Source: Kosakonia oryzendophytica
Lineage (GTDB): Bacteria; Pseudomonadota; Gammaproteobacteria; Enterobacterales; Enterobacteriaceae
Assembly (NCBI RefSeq): GCF_900094925.1
Contig: NZ_FMAY01000016.1
Coordinates: forward strand, 1 to 64,000
Direction of reading: 5' to 3'
Length of the DNA: 64,000 nucleotides
The position numbers and the translations under genes are program-made. Below, in pieces: positions 56,780-64,000 of this stretch. The notes beneath the pieces are model-generated. The model was not told the origin of the DNA. It saw only the letters and a program-made list of their open reading frames with translations, and ran no database searches. How positions within the stretch are numbered: position 1 is the stretch's first letter; each line of letters opens with the position of its first letter.

Positions 56780-59038
56780 TTACATAAACATCGTTAAACC
56801 ATGAACCGAGGCCATCACCTGACCGTATTGCATCATTGCATTGGTAAACGCTACCCGACCCTCGCTGGAGGCCAAATCAAAAGCCGACTTATCGAACTTC
56901 AGATTGGTTAATCCTACCTTGCTGATCGCGGTAGCCGTAAACGAGGCCCCCTCGGTGACCACCTTAAGGGCGGTAAAATCAAAAGAAAACAGGGAAACCG
57001 TCTCTTTATGGTCTTTATATTCAAGCGCTTGTGGCGTTTTAATGTGCACCTTTTCATCACTCGCAATGGTGATCAGTTTAGGGGAAGAGATTGTCGCACC
57101 CTGCGCTATTTTCTGCGTCCACGCCCCTTCTATGGTGGTGATGTTATTGCCGGTGATCGTTTGTGTCAGGTTTTGCGAAATCGACTCTTGCCGGGAGCCG
57201 GTAATCAATGACGAGACGCCGTTATCAAAGGTATAGCTCACCAGACCGGTAATATGCTGCGATGATCTACCGTCAATATCTTCAGTGCGGTTGCCTTTTA
57301 CCGTCACCGTTTCACCCCCGCTGGTTACCCGCATCACGCGGCCATTCGTAATGGTGGTTTCTTCGCCATTACCTACCGTTCTGGTCTCTTTATCCGTCAC
57401 TTCCGTCGTGCGCGTTGCATGGTATTTGAAGGCTGCGCGTTTCGTCACCTCATCATCAAGCTCACCCAAAACGGTCAGGCTACGGTTACCGTCGACCGTA
57501 ATCACCTGATTATTTTCGACCGAGACATTCATGTCCTTTTCCGCATGCAAATCCATGCGCTCAGCGCCGAGTTTATCTTCAAACAGCAGATAGCTGGCGT
57601 TGTCGCAATTGCCGGTTTTTGAGCGCGTCATAAACCCCATTACCGTTGCGGCGGCGGGCAATGCCCAGGGCGGCATATTTGCCTCGTTATATACGCGCCC
57701 GGTCACCATCGGACGGTCGGGATCGCCGTTGATAAAATCAATTACCACTTCATCACCAACCCGCGGGATCTGAACACCACCAAATCCCTGACCGGCCCAC
57801 GAACTGGATACGCGCACCCAGCAAGAGCTGGTTTCATCACTTTTCCCCAGCCTGTCCCAGTGGAATTTCACTTTTACCCGCCCGTATTTATCGGTCCAGA
57901 TAGGTTCCCCCTCCGGGCCGACTACGCGAGCGGTTTGCGGGCCATATGTTCGCGGCCATGCGGTTTTTTGCTCCGGTCGCCAGGTCAGAGAAGCTGGGAT
58001 CACGCTAAAGCTAATTAGCCGGGAACTGTCACCTTCATCACCGCTGGCATAGCGGTTTTCTTCAAACTGCAACCAGGTCTTTGTCACCAGATAGCGGCCA
58101 TTATCCTGCATAAAAGGAGCATTAATGAGCTGAAAGGTATGCCCGGCCGCAATGCCAATAGCGGTGGCTGTTCCCGCGGTCTGCTGATGATCAACCTGCC
58201 AGCGTTCCTGCTTGATGCGGGCATAATATTCCCCGTCATTTTGCTCAACAAAACGCCCCGGCCATTCATACACATCAATACGGCCAGGCGACGGCGATGC
58301 GGGGTTCTGGCGAGCCTGGAAAAGCCAGGCATTTGGTTTACGAAAGTCGTAATCCTCGGTGCTGAAAATACCCGGCGTAACGCGATCTTCCATTGACCAC
58401 TGACTAATGCCTTCAACATCCGCCACGCCGCCAGCCTGGGACTGTATATAGGGGATGACATCATAACCTGCTGCCGACGGAAAAGCAGAACCGGCGTCGG
58501 TAAGTACCAACGTATGGTTATCCGCTGCATGGCGAAAATACCAGGAGATACCTTCCAGCTCCATTAAGCGTCGGATGAAATCCAGGCTGCTTTCCTGGTA
58601 CTGCACACAGTACTCCCAGACCCGATAACTTGCTGTGAGCTGATTATCCAGCTTTACCCCATGTTCACTCAGCATGGTCTGGACGATTTGCGGAACCGTC
58701 TGCGCCTGAAAAATACGCATGTTTCGCTCCAGCCGCATCGGCCAGAGATCCGACTCAACAGTGAGCTGATAGGCCGCGTAACGCTGCCCGGAAAGCTCTA
58801 CGGAAGCGACTGCCACGCTGGTGGCTTTTCCGTTGAGATACCGTGTTGCAAGCGCGTCCTGGTCCGGTATTTCAATGCTGACGGATTGCCCCAATATCTG
58901 GCTTCTGTCTATTCTGGCATCTTGTCCGAGTACGGTAAGTTGATATTCAAAGGGTTCAGAGAGGGATTCACTGCCGGCCATTTTCCAGAAAAGCAGGTCC
59001 GGTGCGGCGGTGATTTTGACGGTTATGCGGGAAGACAT
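56780..59038 (-). CDS. vgrG: Type VI secretion system spike protein VgrG
   Basis: The 752-residue protein has the phage gp27-like base (about residues 1-370), the gp5 OB-fold (TDKYGRVKVKFHWDR, WVRVSSSWAGQGFGGVQIPRVGDEVVIDFINGDPDRPMVTGRVYN, about 375-460) and then a repetitive V/T-rich needle-like beta-helix region. The last 90 residues form a unique segment with no effector domain I recognise. VgrG trimers tip the T6SS tube and carry effectors. No other T6SS structural gene is in the window, so this is an orphan vgrG. GGAG lies 7 bases before the ATG. Confidence 0.95.
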   Translation of the reverse strand: MSSRITVKITAAPDLLFWKMAGSESLSEPFEYQLTVLGQDARIDRSQILGQSVSIEIPDQDALATRYLNGKATSVAVASVELSGQRYAAYQLTVESDLWPMRLERNMRIFQAQTVPQIVQTMLSEHGVKLDNQLTASYRVWEYCVQYQESSLDFIRRLMELEGISWYFRHAADNHTLVLTDAGSAFPSAAGYDVIPYIQSQAGGVADVEGISQWSMEDRVTPGIFSTEDYDFRKPNAWLFQARQNPASPSPGRIDVYEWPGRFVEQNDGEYYARIKQERWQVDHQQTAGTATAIGIAAGHTFQLINAPFMQDNGRYLVTKTWLQFEENRYASGDEGDSSRLISFSVIPASLTWRPEQKTAWPRTYGPQTARVVGPEGEPIWTDKYGRVKVKFHWDRLGKSDETSSCWVRVSSSWAGQGFGGVQIPRVGDEVVIDFINGDPDRPMVTGRVYNEANMPPWALPAAATVMGFMTRSKTGNCDNASYLLFEDKLGAERMDLHAEKDMNVSVENNQVITVDGNRSLTVLGELDDEVTKRAAFKYHATRTTEVTDKETRTVGNGEETTITNGRVMRVTSGGETVTVKGNRTEDIDGRSSQHITGLVSYTFDNGVSSLITGSRQESISQNLTQTITGNNITTIEGAWTQKIAQGATISSPKLITIASDEKVHIKTPQALEYKDHKETVSLFSFDFTALKVVTEGASFTATAISKVGLTNLKFDKSAFDLASSEGRVAFTNAMMQYGQVMASVHGLTMFM

Positions 59039-59171
59039 TGATCATCTCCGGGCAGATTCAACGGTAGGCGAAACACAGGAGCGGTAAGTGCTCCAGCTGA
59101 GATAGCCAGCCGCGGAACATTCCGCGCAATGTCTGATTCCGGTAGTGCGAGTGTCGGGCTGACCATAAAAA

Positions 59172-59208
59172 AAATCCGGTATGCTTTTTAAAAAGCATGA
59201 CCGGATTT
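59172..59208 (-). terminator. Terminator of glmUS
   Basis: Long arms AAATCCGGT and ACCGGATTT plus an inner ATGCTTTTTAAAAAGCAT stem are followed on the minus strand by eight T. It lies 55 bases after the glmS stop. In other bacteria Tn7 inserts in this terminator region. Confidence 0.92.
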
Positions 59209-59263
59209 GTTTACAGTACGGTTAAACCGCAGACCGTAACGGCGTTAGCGCCGCATTATCGGA

Positions 59264-61093
59264 TTATTCTACTGTGACGGATTTCGCCAGGTTACGCGGC
59301 TGGTCAACGTCAGTGCCTTTGATCAGCGCAACGTGGTACGCCAGCAATTGCAGCGGCACGGTGTAGAAAATCGGCGCAATCATCTCTTCAACATGCGGCA
59401 TCTCAATGATATGCAGATTGTCGCTGCTGGTGAAACCGGCATCCTGATCGGCGAAGACGTACAGCACACCGCCGCGCGCGCGAACCTCTTCGATATTGGA
59501 TTTCAGTTTTTCCAGCAGTTCGTTGTTTGGTGCCACCACAATCACCGGCATATCGGCATCAATCAGCGCCAGAGGGCCGTGTTTCAGCTCGCCCGCCGCG
59601 TACGCTTCTGCGTGAATATAGGAGATCTCTTTCAGTTTCAGCGCGCCTTCCAGCGCAATCGGATACTGATCGCCACGCCCCAGGAACAACGCATGATGTT
59701 TGTCGGAGAAATCCTCCGCCAGCGCTTCAATACGCTTATCCTGTGACAGCATCTGCTCAATACGACTCGGTAGCGCCTGCAGACCATGAACGATGTCGTG
59801 CTCGATAGACGCATCCAACCCTTTCAGGCGGCTCAGTTTCGCCACCAGCAACAGCAGAACCGTGAGCTGAGTAGTGAAAGCCTTGGTGGAGGCAACGCCA
59901 ATTTCGGTACCGGCATTGGTCATCATCGCCAGATCGGATTCACGCACCAGCGACGACCCCGGAACGTTACAAATCGCCAGTGAACCAAGGTAGCCCAGCT
60001 CTTTCGACAGACGCAATGCAGCCAGTGTATCCGCCGTCTCGCCGGATTGGGAAAGGGTGATCATCAGGCTGTTGCGACGCACCGCCGATTTGCGGTAGCG
60101 GAATTCAGAGGCGATCTCCACATCACACGGAACACCGGCCAGCGCTTCAAACCAGTAACGGGAAACCATACCGGAGTTATAAGAAGTTCCGCAGGCAACG
60201 ATCTGGATATGTTCCACTTTCGACAGCAGCTCGTTAGCATTCGCCCCCAGTTCGCTCAAATCCACTTCGCCGTGGCTGATACGGCCGGTCAGAGTATTTT
60301 TAATAGCATTCGGCTGTTCAAAGATCTCTTTCTGCATGTAGTGACGATAAATGCCTTTATCACCCGCATCGTATTGCAGACTGGATTCAATATCCGGGCG
60401 TTTCACCTGCGCGCCTGATTTATCGAAAACAACCACTGTACGACGGGTCACTTCCGCGATATCGCCCTCTTCCAGGAAAATAAAGCGACGGGTCACCGGC
60501 AGGAGTGCCAACTGGTCGGAGGCGATAAAGTTTTCCCCCATACCGAGGCCGATAACCAGCGGGCTACCGGAACGTGCAGCCAGCAGCGTACTGGGATCGC
60601 GGGTATCCATGATCACCGTACCGTATGCACCGCGCAGCTGCGGAATGGTACGCAGCACAGCCTCGCGCAGGGTGCCGCCCTGTTCCAGTTCCCAGTGCAC
60701 CAGATGTGCTATCACTTCAGTGTCTGTTTCAGACACAAACACATACCCGCGCGCTTTTAAAACTTCGCGCAGCGGTTCATGGTTCTCGATGATGCCGTTA
60801 TGCACCACAACAATATGGTCTGAAACATGCGGATGCGCATTGCCTTCAGAAGGTTCACCATGGGTCGCCCAGCGTGTATGAGCAATACCTGTCCCACCGT
60901 GCAACGGGTGTTCTTCCGCTGCCTGAGAGAGCATCTGCACTTTACCGAGACGACGCAGACGCGTCATATGCCCGTTGTTGTCCACCACTGCCAGACCGGC
61001 AGAGTCATATCCACGGTATTCCAGACGACGTAAACCTTCGAGAAGGATTTCTGCAACATCACGCTGCGCGACAGCGCCAACAATTCCACACAT
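59264..61093 (-). CDS. glmS: Glutamine-fructose-6-phosphate aminotransferase (isomerizing)
   Basis: The 609-residue enzyme has the class II glutaminase start [12 protein letters not shown] (catalytic Cys2), two SIS sugar-isomerase domains, and the C-terminus [13 protein letters not shown]. It makes glucosamine 6-phosphate, the first step to UDP-N-acetylglucosamine for peptidoglycan and LPS. Its 3' end is the recognition sequence for Tn7 TnsD. In E. coli the mRNA is processed and activated by GlmZ. Confidence 0.99.
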   Translation of the reverse strand: MCGIVGAVAQRDVAEILLEGLRRLEYRGYDSAGLAVVDNNGHMTRLRRLGKVQMLSQAAEEHPLHGGTGIAHTRWATHGEPSEGNAHPHVSDHIVVVHNGIIENHEPLREVLKARGYVFVSETDTEVIAHLVHWELEQGGTLREAVLRTIPQLRGAYGTVIMDTRDPSTLLAARSGSPLVIGLGMGENFIASDQLALLPVTRRFIFLEEGDIAEVTRRTVVVFDKSGAQVKRPDIESSLQYDAGDKGIYRHYMQKEIFEQPNAIKNTLTGRISHGEVDLSELGANANELLSKVEHIQIVACGTSYNSGMVSRYWFEALAGVPCDVEIASEFRYRKSAVRRNSLMITLSQSGETADTLAALRLSKELGYLGSLAICNVPGSSLVRESDLAMMTNAGTEIGVASTKAFTTQLTVLLLLVAKLSRLKGLDASIEHDIVHGLQALPSRIEQMLSQDKRIEALAEDFSDKHHALFLGRGDQYPIALEGALKLKEISYIHAEAYAAGELKHGPLALIDADMPVIVVAPNNELLEKLKSNIEEVRARGGVLYVFADQDAGFTSSDNLHIIEMPHVEEMIAPIFYTVPLQLLAYHVALIKGTDVDQPRNLAKSVTVE

Positions 61094-61248
61094 ATTTTAA
61101 GATTCCGATTTTGGCATTATGCCTTTTGTTGTCGGTCAACCTGTATGCCCGTTTTCGGGCGCCCCGAGCCTTGTAGAGAGTGGGGTTATTTTTATAGGTA
61201 CTGCCTTACGGGCGGAGGAATTATTTTTCCCCTCATCCCTGAATACTT

Positions 61249-61276
61249 GCCGGAAAGCGCTACGCTTATCCGGCCT
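61249..61276. repeat. REP element between glmU and glmS
   Basis: The arms GCCGGA and TCCGGC enclose AAGCGCTACGCTTA, a typical REP core. It lies in the 193-base intercistronic region of glmUS and may affect processing of the joint mRNA. Confidence 0.85.
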
Positions 61277-61286
61277 AAAAAACGGG

Positions 61287-62657
61287 TTATTTCTTCTTCA
61301 CCGGACGACGCCAGCCCGGTTTCTGCACCTGTGGCACGCGGCTTAACACCAGTTCATTTTCGCCTACGTTGCGCGTGACCGTCGTACCAGCCGCAATGGT
61401 GGCACCGTTGGCCACCGTAACCGGCGCCACTAACTGCGTATCAGAGCCAACAAACACATCATCACCAATCACGGTTTTGTGCTTATTTGCACCGTCGTAG
61501 TTGCAGGTGATGGTCCCGGCGCCAATATTCACATTATCGCCAATGTCCGCGTCGCCCAGGTACGTCAGATGCCCCGCTTTAGAGCCTTTACCCAGACGCG
61601 CTTTTTTCATTTCAACGAAGTTACCAACATGCGCGCCAGCCAGCAGTTCGGCCCCCGGACGTAAACGCGCGAAGGGACCAATGGTGCATGCGGCTTCCAG
61701 GCGGGCATCTTCCACGACGCTGTAAGGACTGATTTCGCAATCATCGCCAATTTCGCTGTTTTTGATCACGCAGCCTGCGCCAATCTTCACGCGATGGCCA
61801 AGTTTGACGCGCCCTTCAATAATGACGTTAGCATCGATCTCCACATCCCGCCCGTGCTCCAGCGCGCCGCGGAGGTCGAAACGCGCCGGATCGCGCAGCA
61901 TAACGCCGGCAAGCAGTAGCCGCTCAGCTTGTTCAGCCTGATAAGCACGCTCCAGACGCGACAATTGCAGACGGTTGTTGACCCCTTCCACTTCACTCAG
62001 GCGTTGCGGATGAACAGCTGTAATTTCACGCCCTTCCTGATGAGCAAAGCCAATGATGTCGGTAATGTAGAATTCACCCTGAGCATTGTTATTGGTGAGT
62101 TGGCTGAGCCAGCGCTTCAGATCGCCGCCGTTGGCCACCAAAATGCCGGTGTTGATTTCTTTAATCAGGCGTTGAGCTTCGCTGGCGTCTTTCTGCTCGA
62201 TAATCCCGGTAATCACGCCATTTTCACGCGTAATCCGACCATAACCGGTGGGATCGTCGAGTTTCACCGTCAACAGACCAATACCGCCCTGTGGCTTGGC
62301 GTCACGCAGGCGCTGCAGCGTATCAACAGAAATCAGCGGAACATCGCCATAGAGCATCAAAATGTCTTCGTCATCGGCGAAGAACGGAGCGGCCTGCTGC
62401 ATCGCATGGCCCGTGCCCAGTTGCTCAGCTTGCAGCACCCAGTTTAGTTTATCGTCGCGTAGCGTAGCTTTCAGCAGATCGCCGCCATGACCATAAACCA
62501 GATGAACGTTATTTGCGCCAAGATTTGTAGCAGCATCAATGACATGCTGGACCATCGACTTCCCTGCAAGGGTATGCAGCACTTTCGGGAGATCGGAATA
62601 CATGCGTGTGCCTTTGCCCGCGGCAAGGATCACCACACTCATTTTTGTGTTCAACAT
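61287..62657 (-). CDS. glmU: Bifunctional UDP-N-acetylglucosamine pyrophosphorylase / glucosamine-1-phosphate acetyltransferase
   Basis: The start [28 protein letters not shown] gives 456 residues, the E. coli length. The N-terminal uridylyltransferase domain carries LAAGKGTRM; the C-terminal left-handed beta-helix has many hexapeptide repeats ([21 protein letters not shown] and others). It finishes synthesis of UDP-N-acetylglucosamine from glucosamine 1-phosphate. In E. coli, glmU follows atpC directly; here a pelX-like gene lies on its upstream side. Confidence 0.99.
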   Translation of the reverse strand: MLNTKMSVVILAAGKGTRMYSDLPKVLHTLAGKSMVQHVIDAATNLGANNVHLVYGHGGDLLKATLRDDKLNWVLQAEQLGTGHAMQQAAPFFADDEDILMLYGDVPLISVDTLQRLRDAKPQGGIGLLTVKLDDPTGYGRITRENGVITGIIEQKDASEAQRLIKEINTGILVANGGDLKRWLSQLTNNNAQGEFYITDIIGFAHQEGREITAVHPQRLSEVEGVNNRLQLSRLERAYQAEQAERLLLAGVMLRDPARFDLRGALEHGRDVEIDANVIIEGRVKLGHRVKIGAGCVIKNSEIGDDCEISPYSVVEDARLEAACTIGPFARLRPGAELLAGAHVGNFVEMKKARLGKGSKAGHLTYLGDADIGDNVNIGAGTITCNYDGANKHKTVIGDDVFVGSDTQLVAPVTVANGATIAAGTTVTRNVGENELVLSRVPQVQKPGWRRPVKKK

Positions 62658-62900
62658 ACGCGTCCTGACTGTCATTTGAGTGAGAAGTTAAACTCTTTAG
62701 CGTTGAAAATACTACATATTTTGCAGCATAAAATGGAGTGTTGGTGAAACGCTCAACATCCACCTTTACAGTGCATTTGGAGGCTATTTTAACGGCAGAG
62801 TAAATGCGTTTGTCACTGAAAATTAGCGACGTTTCTCTCTGTCACTAATTTATACAAAGGGTTAGCTGTTTTTTTTTATCCTGAATAAAGATTGAACAAA
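62658..62900. other. Intergenic region between divergent glmU and the pelX-like gene
   Basis: The 344-base gap between the two start codons is AT-rich. This part should hold the glmU promoter; no gene, repeat or RNA is evident. The operators near the pelX-like gene are listed separately. Confidence 0.6.
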
Positions 62901-62903
62901 AAT

Positions 62904-62958
62904 AAAACACCGTTTTGATCATTAAAGAGTGTGACGTACAAAAAAGAAACAGTGTTTC
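62904..62958 (+). promoter_or_regulatory. Two KdgR-like operators upstream of the pelX-like gene
   Basis: Two inverted repeats with identical geometry are visible: AAAAC-acc-GTTTT (62904-62916) and GAAAC-agt-GTTTC (62946-62958). Their centres are 42 bases apart, about four helical turns. They match the KdgR box pattern (RAAAY...RTTTY) that represses pectin-degradation genes until keto-deoxygluconate is present. A TGTGA half CRP site lies between them. Confidence 0.72.
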
Positions 62959-63001
62959 ATCCTGGTAATAATGGCGGGCAATGATTAATCAGGAGCATAA
63001 A

Positions 63002-64000
63002 ATGAATTATAAAATACCTCTCGCCATAACCGTTTGCAGCTCACTTATCTCCGCTTCTGTACTGGCCACACCGGCTCCTGTATGGCGAGCCATTGCTTTC
63101 GGGCAATCAACTGACGTGAATTTTTCTTCTAACGTTCTGCCGGAAAAGATCGGCGTTAACGATGTGACTATCGACGGCAAGACACTTTCCGTTTCGGACC
63201 AAGCCGATCTCTCCAAACCCATCACACTCGAAAGCCGCGGCGGTAAAATTGCTAACTCTCATGATGGCCTGACCTACTTTTACACCTCCCTGCCCACTGG
63301 CGAAAATTTTGTCTTACAGGCCACCGTCACCGTAGACCAGTTCGGTCCGGAAAATGGCGCCAAACCGGCGGCGCAAGAAGGGGCTGGCTTACTGGTTCGC
63401 GATATTATTGGCAACCCGCGCCAGCAGCCGCTGAAAGAGGGCTATGAGGAGTTCCCGGCGGCATCGAATATGGTGATGAATGCCATCATGACGCAGGATA
63501 AAAAAGACCATTTTCGCGTGAAAATACAGGCAATCGCCCGTGAAGGGATCAGCCACCCGTGGGGAGACGCTGGCGCGGCAATCACTAAAAAAAGTTACCA
63601 GGAAGAGGTGGATCTTCGCCAGACGCCCACCTTCCGCATGAAACTCGAGCGTACCAATGACGGTTTTATTAGCGCATGGGCTCCGCAAGGAAGCGATAAC
63701 TGGGTAAGCCAGACAATTCCACATGCCGATTTGATTTCAGTACAGAACAGCGAGCAATATTACGTCGGTTTCTTTGCCTCACGTAATGCCAAAATTACCA
63801 TCTCCGACGCCTCTCTGACCACCAGCAAAGCCCGAACGGTGGCATCCAAACCCTGGCAGGCAAAACCGTTGCCTGTTGTTGTGCAGATAGCCTCGCCTGC
63901 GCAAAGTATCAGTGAGAAATATACCGTTCAGGCACGCGCCAACTATGATGGTCTGTTTGCTGTGCGGCAAAACGAAGTGGTGATCGGTAATGATAAACCC
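63002..64000 (+). CDS. pelX: PelX-like pectate disaccharide-lyase (exopolygalacturonate lyase), 5' part
   Basis: The frame starts MNYKIPLAITVCSSLISASVLA with AGGAG 6 bases upstream, and is still open at the window edge (333 codons). A signal peptide is followed by an N-terminal module with WRAIAFGQSTDVNFSSNVLPEKIGVNDVTIDGK, ESRGGKIANSHDGLTYFYT, QEGAGLLVRDIIG and YVGFFASRNAKI. From memory this resembles the N-terminal region of PelX of soft-rot bacteria, a periplasmic PL9 enzyme releasing unsaturated digalacturonate; the catalytic beta-helix is beyond the window. The KdgR-like operators upstream support a pectin role. Confidence 0.75.
   Translation, partial: MNYKIPLAITVCSSLISASVLATPAPVWRAIAFGQSTDVNFSSNVLPEKIGVNDVTIDGKTLSVSDQADLSKPITLESRGGKIANSHDGLTYFYTSLPTGENFVLQATVTVDQFGPENGAKPAAQEGAGLLVRDIIGNPRQQPLKEGYEEFPAASNMVMNAIMTQDKKDHFRVKIQAIAREGISHPWGDAGAAITKKSYQEEVDLRQTPTFRMKLERTNDGFISAWAPQGSDNWVSQTIPHADLISVQNSEQYYVGFFASRNAKITISDASLTTSKARTVASKPWQAKPLPVVVQIASPAQSISEKYTVQARANYDGLFAVRQNEVVIGNDKP

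Noticed and set aside
59039-59263. Tn7-type transposon ends behind glmS
   Set aside because: No TGTGGGCGG end sequence, no TnsB-site array and no tns genes were seen; only the location fits.

Overview
The window is a stretch of enterobacterial chromosome beside, but not including, the replication origin. Gene order follows the E. coli/Salmonella block yicL-nepI ... ilvBN-ivbL-istR/tisB-emrD ... yidFGH-glv-yidP-yidE-ibpBA-yidQR-yidA-gyrB-recF-dnaN-dnaA-rpmH-rnpA-yidD-yidC-mnmE-yieE-chrR-adeP-yieH-cbrC ... phoU-pstBACS ... glmS-glmU. Protein similarity to E. coli is very high in the core genes. The deoxyribose operon deoQKPX, a likely pectate lyase gene, a cellobiose-type PTS operon and lost tna, dgo, yidB and cbrB genes suggest a member of the Enterobacter/Kosakonia/Citrobacter/Salmonella part of the Enterobacteriaceae. 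The genus cannot be fixed from the sequence alone. Assignments rest on recalled family sequences and motifs, not on a search.

Layout. 1-6.9 kb: the start of an outer-membrane two-partner secretion transporter (running off the left edge), then a LacI-type regulator and a PTS IIB-IIC-phospho-beta-glucosidase-IIA-porin operon with clear palindromic operators. 7-11.4 kb: transporters yicL and nepI, then a small accessory patch (SRPBCC protein, unknown membrane protein, LysR regulator). 11.5-15.8 kb: deoX-deoP-deoK divergent from deoQ. 15.9-18.7 kb: ilvBN with its leader peptide and attenuator, then the complete SOS toxin-antitoxin module istR-1/tisB with a LexA box. 18.7-25.3 kb: EamA transporter, emrD, a secreted GH5-like hydrolase overlapping emrD tail to tail, dsdA, an orphan sulfatase-maturase-like radical SAM gene and yidGH. 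25.4-34.8 kb: intact alpha-glucoside PTS genes (glvCG), yidP, yidE, heat-shock ibpAB with RNA thermometers, yidQ, yidR, yidA.

35-45.6 kb is the replication/translation core: gyrB, recF, dnaN and dnaA on the minus strand, divergent from rpmH-rnpA-yidD-yidC and mnmE. A 147-bp gap, almost filled by a large imperfect hairpin, separates dnaN from recF, which normally abut. 45.8-50.9 kb: yieE, chrR, adeP, yieH, cbrC and an ADP-ribosylglycohydrolase-like gene. 50.9-55.7 kb: the phosphate operon with Pho boxes. 56-59 kb: an orphan type VI secretion vgrG with a small membrane protein gene, located just behind glmS, the target region of Tn7. 59.3-62.7 kb: glmS-glmU. The window ends inside a predicted pectate disaccharide-lyase (pelX-like) gene preceded by two KdgR-like operators.

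No tRNA, rRNA, CRISPR array, insertion sequence or prophage was seen. Repeats are REP-type hairpins, CCCTCTCCC hairpins and the dnaN-recF element.
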